A DNA stretch of 64,000 bases, taken from positions 1 to 64,000 of the forward strand of contig CBFFRP010000020.1 of NCBI GenBank assembly GCA_965644295.1, in the 5' to 3' direction. Shown piece by piece: positions 1-9,539 of this stretch (position 1 is the first letter of the stretch; the number at the start of each line of letters is the position of its first letter). A model generated the notes under the pieces. The model ran no database searches and was not told the DNA's origin. It worked only from the letters and a program-made list of their open reading frames with translations. Position numbers and translations under genes: made by a program. The stretch is from Paraphysomonas bandaiensis (lineage: Eukaryota; Chrysophyceae).

Positions 1-55
1 CACTTCCGTTCTTTTTGTGTGATATGAAATTCGCCTTTATCGTGTGTCCGTGGAC

Positions 56-3000
56 TCACCGGCGCTTTTGATCTGGGGGTCTCCCTTTGGGATGGGTCTC
101 CATTGGTTTTGGAGGGGGCTCAGCATTCTGAATTAGGGTCCTGAGTGCACCTAGTTCCAGATGTGTGGGTTGGGAGTGGTGGGGATTGTTGGGAGGAGGA
201 GTTGGGTTTGTAGTATGTGTTACTGTGCTCCTGTGGGGCCGCGGGTGTAGATAGAGTTGTCGAAGCCGTCGGCGTTGTGGAGGTCTGGGCAGTCCAGTGC
301 TCTGTCGGGTAGGACCTGTGAGGTGTGCACGTGTGTCTGGAGTCGGATACGCTGTGGGGGGTCTTCGTTGGACCCCTAGTAGTCGAAGGACTCTCGGACG
401 TTGTCTTGACTGACTGCGTTTCGGACGGGGTCTCGGGAGTAGCCTGGGCGGCCTTTTGGACATGGTGATATAGCGACAACCGCGATCCTGTAACATAAGC
501 TTCGCTGCAGTGTAAAGCGGTTGCAGGAGATTAATAACCACTGTTTCTAGGTTCCGTAGACTGTGAGCCGTCAGGTGGTTGTGTATGTCATCTCCGAAGA
601 CCGTTTCCAGTTGGGCTGCTGTGATGGTTCCAGTCCAGTATCTCTCGACCTGTGGGATGGAGGGATTCCAGGCTCTGCTGGAGAGTCTCCGTAGTGCAGA
701 TGTGATCCAGTTGGGTAAGGTCTGAGTTCTCTGTATTTCGTGTAGCACATTTTTATGCGATTGAAATGCAGTTTCCCTTATTTGGGTGATGGATTCATGT
801 GTGCAGTCGAGGCACATATGTTTTAGGGAATCTAGTCGAAACCCGCAGTCAGAGCATGCGGCTTTGGTCAGGTCAAGCCCCTGTTTGGTTTTGGCCCGGT
901 TCCTCCCTATGCAGAAAGATTTGTCCCATGTCAGTGCCGTGTTGAGAATTCTTTGGCGTAGATTTGAGCTGAGTTTGTCTTTGGATGCACTGCCATCCGC
1001 TTGAGCTAGTTTGCGCGGGAGGTGTACTCCGCTATTGGTCCAGTAGCCAGGCGCTCGATCAGGATTGTTTCCGTAGCGTTGATCTCTGGTTGAAGTGTAG
1101 TTCTCAAGTGTCCTTAGGTCGCAGAGATCTTGGAAATCAGTAAGGAGTGGGCTAGAGTAGTATGGCCGTCTTGTACTGTGCAAACGCCAGTGCCATAATC
1201 CAGCGGTTAGTAAGCGTTCAATGGCACTGTCAATCGCAATTGTACAGACAGTGTAGTTATTTTTTCCAAGGATGCGATCGACTTCATGCCAGTCTTCACC
1301 CGCGACTGCGTCCGCAATATAGATGCCCTTGTCCTCAAACGTCCACTCCGTTTCATCTGTGGTACGTCGTTCGGGATGGGACCTCACCCAGGTCACCTGT
1401 CGTTTGCAATCTCTACTGGCCGCGATGCTTTCGAGTAGTACCCCTTTTGCACGGTGACCGAGAGCTCTGCGTCTTGTGGAGAGTGCTTCCTCAGTACGGG
1501 TGCACACTGCCTGACAGTCTGTGTGGCTTCTTATGTGTTCGGGAATGCGTGTTGAGAGTATAAGCCCCATGGCTGTGCCTATGAGTTCATATGCGTATGA
1601 GTCCAAACCTGGCACATCACGAAAGGGTGTATCTAGTCGTAGTATTATGGTTGTACCATCTTCCCAGGCATTTTCTGGGGGTAAGTAGACGACCGCTGCA
1701 CCTCCTCGGTGTGTCCATCGTGTTCGCGGATTGACATGAGTGAGGCGACGCGTGGAGAGCGCACTGGCTGTGTATGATCCATCTGTGAAGATTGCCTTGA
1801 AAGTATCTGGTTGGACGCTATTAAGGCCGAGTTCTTGTTTTAGATTGGTCAGCATGTGTTCATCCTGTGGTTCGGGGGGCTCAGGTTGCTGAAGGGTAAG
1901 GCCCAATTCCGTTCCCCATTCCCTGAGGCTGAGAACATAGTGGTGGTATTGGGGCTGTGGCTCTGTTGTCTGAGTGAGTAGAAAATGTGCTGCTTGACCT
2001 GCTTCTCCCCCGAGGGTTATTGCGCGCTGTAGAGATCCCCATTTTTGCTCCTGCGCCGAGTCTGAGAAACGTTTCATACCTAATCCGTTGTGCTTGAGTG
2101 AGAGGTAGATCAGTTCCGTGGGGTATCCAGGGCCTAGACTGAGGGCCTTTCTGTAGAGGGTTGCGCAAGCAGCGTCAATTTCTCTGTACCAGTGTAGCGG
2201 CCATGAAGCTTTGGTGGCTCTATAGAGCAAAGTCGGTATGATTTGGGTCTCGATAACCATGACTTTACAGCCGGCTGAGGCCTGTTTAATCCCTAGGTGT
2301 GTGGTCACGACTTTCAGGTATTTTAGACACCAATCATGGGAGGCCTTGTCTGTGATTGTGAGAGGAAGGTCTGCTCCGAGGTAATGTATCGACTCTAGTG
2401 ATGTTTGGATAGGGACTGGGTGTGGACGCCACGACCAGTCGTAGAGAATGATGTAGCCAATGGGGTCGGAGGACTTGTTGGAATCTTGTAGGATCGGAAA
2501 CACTGTGCAAACTACTTTGGGGATAGAGAGTTCCATTCCCGAAAGTACGCAGAACGCAGATATTTGTTGGGCAATGAGTTGGGCAGCGTGTATGGATTTA
2601 GCTATTGTGTTAAGATCATCCGCGAAGGAGATCTTTATTTCGCCGGTAGTCGGAGTCGTGAGTTGAATAGTTGGTAACGTTGGACTCGTTGTTGACAGTT
2701 CAATGTCCAGCCACGTGAGAAGGATGTCGTAGAGTGCCACCCAGGCGCATGTGGATTCTGTGCCCCCTTGGGTGATACCCCTTTCGGCTTCGAAACCCAG
2801 ACTGAATAGTGCAATGAAGTGGCCGTCTGCGGACAGGAGGTCAAGGAGAGAACGTGGCTCTATGTTGTTTGCCATGAATGGTGTCCAGGGAAATGTTAGA
2901 CCGCCGGCATCTAAGTTGCCAAACCAGTCAACTACATCGTCCGGAACGCCCAGTCGTGCCCACGCGAGACGCATGAGGTTAGGCGCAATTGAGTCGAAGG

Positions 3001-4249
3001 CCTTCTTGAAGTCCCAGAGTGTACATATATGCTGGTCGCCTTTTCGTCTTGCTTCTTCTGCAGCCGCGAGTACCCTTAGTATCGCTGTGTCCGTCCCGTT
3101 CCTCCAGCGATAACCATGCTGGGACGGATGCAAAACTTTCTGTTCCTCCCATACGGTAAGAATTCTATGAGTGATTATCCTTGTTAATATTTTCCTACTG
3201 ACTTCAAGCAGACCAATCGGTCGGAGATTAGTGAGGGAGGATTCTCCTGGTTTCTTGAGAATGGGAGACATTACCCTGTCTCTCCACCAAATGGGCACAT
3301 GTTTATGTTTCCAGAGAGATCTGGTGAGGATGTAAGCCTCTCGCTGAACTACCGGTGGCCAGGATTTGACCATGTTGGAGGAGACCATTGAGGGTCCAGG
3401 CGCGCGGTTGAAGGAGAGAGAGTGAAGTGTGCAGTAGAATTCATCCTGGGTGATGTCTTTTGCAAGAGTAGATTTGAGTGTGGCTGCCATGGCCGGAGTG
3501 GTCTTGGTACAAAGGGCCCGTCGTAACCCCAGTTGCAGGGGAAGAGGGATTTTCGAGCGGGGGTGGAGTGGTTCCTGGCATGTCGCTGAGCCCGGATCAA
3601 GAAGGGATTTCCACCATGTAGGGTCATCCTGGAGCTGTTGTGCTACAGGGTCAAGTCCAGGAGGTTTGGCATGATGTTCACGGAAGTGCGCATTAATGCC
3701 TTCATGAATGTCTTGCGGTGTTGTGAGGATGTGTCCGTCAGTTGTTTTCACCGTGGTAAGTCGGAGTGGTGTTTTGACCTTGAGACCAATTTTCTGAAGA
3801 ATTGCTTGAAGTCTTTTCTGCTGTAGCAGTGCCTCCATCTGATTGGTGCGAGCCGTGAGTCTAGTCCGCATTTCTGTCCTGGCTCTTCCATGAAGAAGTC
3901 CTCTCAGTCGCAAGGCAATTCGGAGAAGGTTTTTCTTGGTGGCTTGCTTTTCGTTCCAACCCAGGATTACTCGTGGGTCCGCGTTGCGATGGCTGCACCA
4001 GAAGTTGATGTCTGATATGCCTTTGATGTGACCCTGAGAACTCCTGAGATAGGAGTCCCATCGGATGAACCATGCAGTGATGATTTCGTGGGTGGGGGTG
4101 GTTGCCGGGGGCCGCGCCATCCATGCCGTTTGTATCCGGCAGAATTGAACATCTTTTGGATAATCCGCAAAACCATGATCATTCCTTCCTGTATTACTCT
4201 CATTTCCGGGGAAAAGCCATTCTTGAACTTTGAGCGTTTGCGCTGACAA
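56..4249 (-). CDS. LINE ORF, 3' part: reverse transcriptase, RNase H, CCHC finger
   Basis: An open frame of about 1397 codons. It has no ATG at its upstream end (the first codon of the open frame is TTG), which fits a continuation of the 5' part rather than a separate ORF. RT motifs are present: ILKKPG and LRPIGLL upstream, WDFKKAFDS (motif A, about residue 412), GITQGGTES (motif B) and SFADDL (motif C, about 542). An RNase H domain follows with its acidic set: IFTDGSY (about 822), YELIG (about 886), HTDCQAV (about 910) and IADAVAG (about 979). A CX2C...HX4C finger begins near residue 1129 (CSDCG...HMCLDC). The Arg/Pro-rich tail ends HPKGRPPDQKRR, and the same tail with mostly synonymous changes ends the second copy at 20184-20222, so this frame is the real one at the C-terminus. 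Confidence 0.9.
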   Translation of the reverse strand: MSAQTLKVQEWLFPGNESNTGRNDHGFADYPKDVQFCRIQTAWMARPPATTPTHEIITAWFIRWDSYLRSSQGHIKGISDINFWCSHRNADPRVILGWNEKQATKKNLLRIALRLRGLLHGRARTEMRTRLTARTNQMEALLQQKRLQAILQKIGLKVKTPLRLTTVKTTDGHILTTPQDIHEGINAHFREHHAKPPGLDPVAQQLQDDPTWWKSLLDPGSATCQEPLHPRSKIPLPLQLGLRRALCTKTTPAMAATLKSTLAKDITQDEFYCTLHSLSFNRAPGPSMVSSNMVKSWPPVVQREAYILTRSLWKHKHVPIWWRDRVMSPILKKPGESSLTNLRPIGLLEVSRKILTRIITHRILTVWEEQKVLHPSQHGYRWRNGTDTAILRVLAAAEEARRKGDQHICTLWDFKKAFDSIAPNLMRLAWARLGVPDDVVDWFGNLDAGGLTFPWTPFMANNIEPRSLLDLLSADGHFIALFSLGFEAERGITQGGTESTCAWVALYDILLTWLDIELSTTSPTLPTIQLTTPTTGEIKISFADDLNTIAKSIHAAQLIAQQISAFCVLSGMELSIPKVVCTVFPILQDSNKSSDPIGYIILYDWSWRPHPVPIQTSLESIHYLGADLPLTITDKASHDWCLKYLKVVTTHLGIKQASAGCKVMVIETQIIPTLLYRATKASWPLHWYREIDAACATLYRKALSLGPGYPTELIYLSLKHNGLGMKRFSDSAQEQKWGSLQRAITLGGEAGQAAHFLLTQTTEPQPQYHHYVLSLREWGTELGLTLQQPEPPEPQDEHMLTNLKQELGLNSVQPDTFKAIFTDGSYTASALSTRRLTHVNPRTRWTHRGGAAVVYLPPENAWEDGTTIILRLDTPFRDVPGLDSYAYELIGTAMGLILSTRIPEHIRSHTDCQAVCTRTEEALSTRRRALGHRAKGVLLESIAASRDCKRQVTWVRSHPERRTTDETEWTFEDKGIYIADAVAGEDWHEVDRILGKNNYTVCTIAIDSAIERLLTAGLWHWRLHSTRRPYYSSPLLTDFQDLCDLRTLENYTSTRDQRYGNNPDRAPGYWTNSGVHLPRKLAQADGSASKDKLSSNLRQRILNTALTWDKSFCIGRNRAKTKQGLDLTKAACSDCGFRLDSLKHMCLDCTHESITQIRETAFQSHKNVLHEIQRTQTLPNWITSALRRLSSRAWNPSIPQVERYWTGTITAAQLETVFGDDIHNHLTAHSLRNLETVVINLLQPLYTAAKLMLQDRGCRYITMSKRPPRLLPRPRPKRSQSRQRPRVLRLLGVQRRPPTAYPTPDTRAHLTGPTRQSTGLPRPPQRRRLRQLYLHPRPHRSTVTHTTNPTPPPNNPHHSQPTHLELGALRTLIQNAEPPPKPMETHPKGRPPDQKRR

Positions 4250-4584
4250 CGTTCGTGTAGTCGTGTGCTATAAGTACATGCAGGACGCTTCGCTTCAAGC
4301 GAAGCCTGGAGGGTTATGTGATGGATGGCCGCTAGTCTGTTGGCTGCCACCTCAGGAGGGAGTATGGCAGACGATCCGTTGTCTAAATGTGGTAGTTGTG
4401 CATGAAGTTGGAGGAGTCTTGCGGTGTATGCCTGTACTTCCTTGGAGTCCTTCGGGTTTACATTGAGACGGGGGGATTCGGAGGTGCGACTCAGGTGGTC
4501 GAGGGTCAAGATTGACTGGTACAGTGAAACCGACCCAGACCGGTCGATGATCGAAGGCTGCTGCGAGTAGTGAGGGGGAGTCAA
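3967..4584 (-). pseudogene. LINE linker segment in shifted frame between APE and RT
   Basis: The reading frame that best continues the element between the endonuclease and RT lies one base off from both flanking frames. It contains SPRLNVNPKDSKEVQAYTAR and then about 60 residues of ordinary-looking, Leu- and Ala-rich sequence, where the flanking frame only gives a stop at 4352. The likely first switch point is a run of six C (minus strand) near 4469-4475. The likely return to the RT frame is between about 4100 and 4200, where another C-run lies near 4107. The upstream and downstream frames are the same, so the two shifts cancel. This could be decay, sequence error in C-runs or, less likely, two recoding sites. 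Confidence 0.6.
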
Positions 4585-7500
4585 GGCAGCCAGTGTCCGT
4601 AACAGACATGTTCGGAAGTAACGGCGTGTGTAGAATATGATCGATCCGCGATATTCCTTTGTCTAATCTGTGGAAGGTATGATATGTTTTCCTGGGTAGG
4701 AGAAGCTCATGGAGTGGTGCAGCCAGTTGGAGTTTGTCGGCAAGTGGTCGTATGTCTCTGCCTTTCGGATTTGTCTCCATGGAGCCATTGAAGTCGCCGG
4801 CGACAATGACAGTATGGTCCTTGGCTCTGGCTTTAGTGACCCATTTCGTAAGGATGTTGCATAGGAGCTTGTAGGGGTCAGCAGTACAGATACCACGGGA
4901 CGCTCTCCCTAGCTTGGTCAATTTGCTCCATAATGTGCAAGAGCCTGGCGTGGATGGCTTCGGGGGTAGATAGACGCTTATTAGTACTAGGGTGTGCGCC
5001 ACCGACGTTTTGAACTCTAGTCGGCTCACTAAACCAAGTCCCGTAAAGTCAGCCTTTGTGAAGGCGAGACGGCGCTTCCAGTATTCGCTGATTATGACTA
5101 CTGTACCCCCCATTAGTGGGTCTCTTGAAGTCAGTTTTGGCTGCTTGCTGAGGAAGAGGCATATTCTTGATCCCTGGATTGCATCTTCTATGATACGTGT
5201 GAAGAAGTTGGCCTGAGTTTCTGTTAGACGGACATCCTGTAATAGGAGCACGTCCAATTTTTGCCGCTTAAAGTGTCGGATGATAGCTTGGACTTTGCCT
5301 GTGTGAGATGCCGGATTGCCATTTGTGTTCCATGTGGAGAGTCGGAGTCCCATGGCTGCTCCCGAGGGAGCCTTGGGGATGCTGCTGGAGGTCTCTGTAG
5401 GAGTTCCACTCTTGTCTGCAAGGAGTCTGTCCCATACTGCTTTATTGGCACCGCCTATGTCGCTGTCGTACGCAGCCCTGGCTTGGATTAATATCTCAAG
5501 TGGCCAGCGTTGATCACACCAGTAATGATGCCCGTAGTTGATGAGAAGTTCTTCATCCTTAGCAATGGGACGTATTGTACGGACATAGAGGCGTTTATTT
5601 TTCGTGACAAACTTGACATTAGCCATGTTTGTGGCTAGGGGGTCATTAATATACCCAGCTTCGCATGTTACACATTGTCGGACTTGGTCAAAGCCATCTA
5701 TTGCGAAGGTACCAGTACTGTCTTGAACTATGTAATCAGAACGCCTTGCAGACTGACTCAGCTTTGTTAGTGGATAGCGTTTGCCTTTGTACTCAGCAAT
5801 GATGACGTCTGCTGGGAATGTGTTCTTCGCATAAAGGGATAGTCCTTTGGCAGTGTTATCGGCGTACGCAATGTAGAACTTTCTTGACCAGTCCTTGTCC
5901 CAGCTGGTGGTATCAAGTGCTGGAGTTGGTCTGATCGTTCGTGTGGTCGTGGATTGGTGTGAGTTGTGAAGGTTCGTTGGTTGGTCACTTTCATCGTAAT
6001 TTACGACCTTTTTGGCTTTCCGGGTTGGCTGGCATCGACTTGTCAACGCAGTTTGGGCGTGTTTCAACTGCATCTTCTTGTGCGATGGTAGTGCTCCAGG
6101 GGTTGAAGCCTGCAGAATCTGTCGATTTGTTCGTGCTAACTTGGTGCTGCTGGACGAGGTTGTTCTGGTGCTGGTCGTCTTTGATGTCCTATTGTTGTTC
6201 GTGATTGAGTCCGCGGGAAGTGTAGGTGGAGCGATGGGGTCAGACGTTGAGAGTATACTGGTGGCCAAGGTGTTTTCAAGAGATAGTAGGGCGTTGTCTA
6301 GGGCAGTAGAAAGACCGGCAGGGTCTAAGAGGAAGTAGTGAGCATCTTGTAGTATGACATGGTAGTAGTTATCACGAATAGCGTTCCTAAGTTCCTCCAC
6401 CTTCCATGCGATGTTATAAGCTACTTTGTCAGTAGGGATACCTACAATGCTGAGATAATTACCATTTTGCGCCCACGTCGTGCAGGGGTTGATAGTAGAG
6501 GCTAAAAGGTGGACCTCTCGCACTGAGAGCCAGTGAGTTATGTCGTCCTCCGTAGTGTATGTTGTTTTGGCAGGTATTAAAAGTGCGGCCTGTGCGTGAT
6601 CCAACTTATGTCGTAGTGGCTGAAGTGTGTGATGGGCCATGCACTCCCGTTGCATTGTGTCGAACGCTTGGGTGCCTAATGTATTTATAAAAGATGCTAG
6701 CGTGTGACGGTCCTTGCGTTGTTTGAGGTCTAATTTCAGACAGGAGCGAGTGTGTCGCCTGCTTGAAGCAAGAATGTGCAGATGATAGAGTGTGCTGTAT
6801 GCGCAGTATCCATCACTTGGGATATGTTGTTGTGTGCGAAGGGCTGAGGGTCTGAGGGTGAGGCGATAGACTCTGCTCATGTCGCACATATGGAGCCTGA
6901 GTTGTCGACGGTCCGTGGGGTTCATCTGCCGTAGTTGACGTCGAGCTCTCGGTGACAAGGAGACTGCAATTACTTCCCTCTGTTCCTGTTGCTCTCTTTG
7001 CTCATGTAGCATAGATGGTACAGTTGACGGTTCAGAAGTCCAGATGATGTTGGTGCTCTGTCTGGAGGTCTGGTGTTGTAGAAAACAGGATAGCCGCTCC
7101 TGAGTTCGTGTTAGAGCGTGCATGATGGAGGTGGGGATATTTGTTGCATTTAGTATGTGAAACCCATGCTGGCTGCGTATGATGTCATGGGTTACCACAG
7201 TGTTGGTAGAAGCGTGCACTGTTAGTGCCTGTCTGGAGAATGGTGATAGCTGTGCCCAACCAGGCGCCAGGTGCGGTTGAACAGCGTCCCATAGTCTGTA
7301 TGGTATGGAGAGAAGATCGAGTAGCAGTTGGAAATCCTCCGTGTCTAGATGTAGTCCTGTGTGTGGATTCGAGGATTCATATTGCATAAGTGTCTTACGG
7401 AGAGTGACAGTGGCTGTTGAGGGAATACCCTTTGTCAGGCAAAGGGTCCGCACATGCCTAGATACAACATGAGTGGAGTCTGCCCAGGGTTTGTTGCCAT

Positions 7501-9145
7501 TCGCGAGATGCTGGGCAACTAGTAGGGCGCTGTGCGTGGTGTCCAATTTGTGCTCTGGTAGCGTGAATGATATCATGAGATCATAGTTGTCCGTCCTGGA
7601 AGCCTTGGCTATGAATCCTTCCCATATGTCTAAACAGGCAGGGGATAGCATGTGTGCGTATATTTCTTTTAAAAGGTTTCCCTGTGGGGAGGCAGCAATG
7701 GTTTGGGTTTCATCATATCTAACCCAGTTGTTCAGCAGATCGGAGTGAAAGGGCGTGTGACCCCGGCCCTCTGTGTAGTGTAGGGGGTATGTGGCAATAT
7801 CCTTGGGCAGTACATCCGGCCTGAGGTCAGGAGTGGTAGTGGAGAGTGAGGATGGGCCGTCTGGGGCTAATGCTGGAGTTCCCATGGTGTTCAGTTGAGT
7901 AAGGTTGGTGGTAGGTGGCTTCCGTTTGACTGGGAAATAGTCAAATAACGTTGCATACGGTGTGGTGGCATCCTTAGTGGGTAAGGGTAATGTGTGGGTG
8001 GATTTGCTGGGTCCGTCACCGCTGTTATCGGAGGAGAATTCCTTCCCCTGAAGGGCGTGGGAGGGATGGTTGATGGACCTGGCACGGTGGACTCCTTGCA
8101 TTCCCTTGGAATGACATTGCAACACATTTTGGAGACGCATGATGACGAGGTCAGGAATTCTCTCGAGTAGCGCGTGTAGTTCCAACTCCACCGGGTATTT
8201 GGTGTCCAGGAAGAAGTGATCGTTGGAGCAAAACACATCATAAGATGGAAGGAATTGAGTTTGTGGAAGGAAGGAGGAATAGTGGGTGGACCAGTACGCC
8301 CAGTAAGGGAGAGGCGATAGTTTGTCTGGGGGTTTTCTAGGAGGAGGTAGAGTGTACTGTGTGTGTGTATGACACTGCAGTGGTGTTATGAGTGTGTTGG
8401 ACAGAGAGAGAGAGCTGGTGATGTGTCCAACAGTACAGGTAGACAGGTACATGGACATGGTGATGTGTCCAACAGTACAGGTAGACAGGTACATGGACAT
8501 GGTGATGTGTCCAACAGTACAGGTAGACAGGTACATGGACATGGTGATGTGTCCAACAGCAGTAGAGGTATACACGGAATGGTATACATCCTGTAGGACA
8601 CAGTAGTACAGTAGTCGAGTATACCGTATGCGGAATACAGTGTCTATCCAATGAGATGGATGGGCTGTGGGGGTGATAGGTGAACAGGGTGAGGGGGTAG
8701 CCTGCTGGGTGGATGGACCACAGACAAACCATGTTGGGTTGGGTTGAGTGGGCGGCAGAAGGCAGCCCTGTTGCACAGTTGAGAGGGATCGAGAGTATTC
8801 AGTGATTGCATAGGGGGTCCATGGGGGTCGTTTTCGTGAGCCTGCTCGCACGAGCCATGTTCTGAGAGGTTGTAGCCGTAGAAAGCGATGGGTGAGACGA
8901 AGTTGTCTGCTGAGGGGATAGCACGTAGGTGCGGTCAGCGCTGCATTGGTGCAGGCACGTGGTTTAACTGAAGTAGTTGAGTAGGGTGAAGGTTGCAAGG
9001 CCAGGCAGGGGGGCTTGGAGCGTGTACAACATGGTGTGACAGGTAATTTGTCGGAAGCGTGGTGGTCAACAAAATGCAGCAGTAAGGGAGTGTAAAAGGC
9101 CCTGGGCACACTGATGTGACTCAGCCACAGTCTCAATAGAGACAT
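4352..9145 (-). CDS. LINE ORF, 5' part: OTU-like protease, SET domain, APE endonuclease
   Basis: A 1597-codon frame starting at ATG 9145. Residues about 196-245 are a 14-residue repeat. Residues about 397-404 (YATLFDYF, then PVKRK) resemble a PCNA-binding box. Residues 775-945 look like an OTU cysteine protease: Asp778 and Cys781 in SDGYCAYST, with candidate catalytic His936 in DAHYFLL. Residues about 1086-1210 are a SET domain, with the AEYKGKRY strand, GYIND in place of the usual NHS/NHxC segment, and ELLINYGHHYW for the ELxxDYG motif. Residues 1265-1540 are an APE/EEP endonuclease with LSTWNTNGN, LLLQDVR, VAGDFNGS, SRIDHIL and FDHRPVW. After that motif the frame turns into a short unrelated tail and stops, while the expected continuation is in another frame. 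The OTU call is weaker than SET, APE and RT. Confidence 0.85.
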   Translation of the reverse strand: MSLLRLWLSHISVPRAFYTPLLLHFVDHHASDKLPVTPCCTRSKPPCLALQPSPYSTTSVKPRACTNAALTAPTCYPLSRQLRLTHRFLRLQPLRTWLVRAGSRKRPPWTPYAITEYSRSLSTVQQGCLLPPTQPNPTWFVCGPSTQQATPSPCSPITPTAHPSHWIDTVFRIRYTRLLYYCVLQDVYHSVYTSTAVGHITMSMYLSTCTVGHITMSMYLSTCTVGHITMSMYLSTCTVGHITSSLSLSNTLITPLQCHTHTQYTLPPPRKPPDKLSPLPYWAYWSTHYSSFLPQTQFLPSYDVFCSNDHFFLDTKYPVELELHALLERIPDLVIMRLQNVLQCHSKGMQGVHRARSINHPSHALQGKEFSSDNSGDGPSKSTHTLPLPTKDATTPYATLFDYFPVKRKPPTTNLTQLNTMGTPALAPDGPSSLSTTTPDLRPDVLPKDIATYPLHYTEGRGHTPFHSDLLNNWVRYDETQTIAASPQGNLLKEIYAHMLSPACLDIWEGFIAKASRTDNYDLMISFTLPEHKLDTTHSALLVAQHLANGNKPWADSTHVVSRHVRTLCLTKGIPSTATVTLRKTLMQYESSNPHTGLHLDTEDFQLLLDLLSIPYRLWDAVQPHLAPGWAQLSPFSRQALTVHASTNTVVTHDIIRSQHGFHILNATNIPTSIMHALTRTQERLSCFLQHQTSRQSTNIIWTSEPSTVPSMLHEQREQQEQREVIAVSLSPRARRQLRQMNPTDRRQLRLHMCDMSRVYRLTLRPSALRTQQHIPSDGYCAYSTLYHLHILASSRRHTRSCLKLDLKQRKDRHTLASFINTLGTQAFDTMQRECMAHHTLQPLRHKLDHAQAALLIPAKTTYTTEDDITHWLSVREVHLLASTINPCTTWAQNGNYLSIVGIPTDKVAYNIAWKVEELRNAIRDNYYHVILQDAHYFLLDPAGLSTALDNALLSLENTLATSILSTSDPIAPPTLPADSITNNNRTSKTTSTRTTSSSSTKLARTNRQILQASTPGALPSHKKMQLKHAQTALTSRCQPTRKAKKVVNYDESDQPTNLHNSHQSTTTRTIRPTPALDTTSWDKDWSRKFYIAYADNTAKGLSLYAKNTFPADVIIAEYKGKRYPLTKLSQSARRSDYIVQDSTGTFAIDGFDQVRQCVTCEAGYINDPLATNMANVKFVTKNKRLYVRTIRPIAKDEELLINYGHHYWCDQRWPLEILIQARAAYDSDIGGANKAVWDRLLADKSGTPTETSSSIPKAPSGAAMGLRLSTWNTNGNPASHTGKVQAIIRHFKRQKLDVLLLQDVRLTETQANFFTRIIEDAIQGSRICLFLSKQPKLTSRDPLMGGTVVIISEYWKRRLAFTKADFTGLGLVSRLEFKTSVAHTLVLISVYLPPKPSTPGSCTLWSKLTKLGRASRGICTADPYKLLCNILTKWVTKARAKDHTVIVAGDFNGSMETNPKGRDIRPLADKLQLAAPLHELLLPRKTYHTFHRLDKGISRIDHILHTPLLPNMSVTDTGCLDSPSLLAAAFDHRPVWVGFTVPVNLDPRPPESHLRIPPSQCKPEGLQGSTGIHRKTPPTSCTTTTFRQRIVCHTPS
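8412..8560. repeat. 42-bp tandem repeat inside LINE ORF
   Basis: Three nearly perfect copies plus a partial fourth of a 42-bp unit. The unit is a multiple of three, so it stays in frame and encodes a 14-residue repeat (VGHITMSMYLSTCT) in the minus-strand ORF. Copy-number changes would not break the frame. Confidence 0.9.
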
Positions 9146-9539
9146 TGGGCTTGGAGCTGGTTAATAGAGTGAAACTTTATGTTGGACTGTATTTGCCATC
9201 GTAGGGCAGAGAATTATACGTTCTTGGCTACATACATTCAGTAGATCATGCCATAGCCAAAGACCCCACTACGTGAATGATGCCTGGCTGAAGTACATAA
9301 ATATTTAATACACAATGCTAATACCTAAAACACAATATGAAAATCCACAACTTACAGAAATGTTTTCGGGAGAATGACACATGCATATGACAGAATCGAA
9401 TAGGCTTTCACTATTAATTTATTACATTGAACGAACATAAAGTCCGCATGCTGCTGCAATAGCGAACTAGCGTGAGCTTTGTTCAAAATCAGAGTAATTA
9501 CTAGACATCTGAAATTTGACGATGAACTTTAGCTCACAG
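9146..9539. other. Intergenic or LINE 5' UTR
   Basis: AT-rich DNA between the LINE start codon and the end of the FAM210-like gene. It probably includes the LINE 5' UTR and the 3' UTR of the neighbour. No ORF or RNA gene is seen. Confidence 0.5.

Larger units (their letters stand above)
1..9145 (-). mobile_element. APE-type LINE retrotransposon with OTU and SET domains
   Basis: A non-LTR retrotransposon read right to left. Its coding part runs from the ATG at 9145 to the TGA at 56-58. Domains in order are an N-terminal variable region, an OTU-like cysteine protease, a SET domain, an APE endonuclease, reverse transcriptase, RNase H and a CCHC finger. The sequence at 1-100 is repeated in the opposite orientation at 20178-20270, so the conserved 3' end reaches the window edge and may continue beyond it. 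The 5' boundary lies somewhere above 9145; no target-site duplication can be checked. The reading frame is broken between endonuclease and RT, so this copy may be dead unless the shifts are programmed or are sequence errors in C-runs. Dual-endonuclease Dualen-type LINEs are known to carry OTU-like proteases; I know of no described LINE with a SET domain. Confidence 0.88.

Noticed and set aside
120-479. 119-codon Ser/Thr/Pro-rich frame on the minus strand at the LINE 3' end
   Set aside because: The main RT frame keeps the conserved C-terminal tail shared with the copy at 20184-20222, so this frame is an overlap.
8337-8732. Frames around the 42-bp repeat in other phases
   Set aside because: Explained by the tandem repeat; only the minus-strand frame continuous with OTU-SET-APE is supported.
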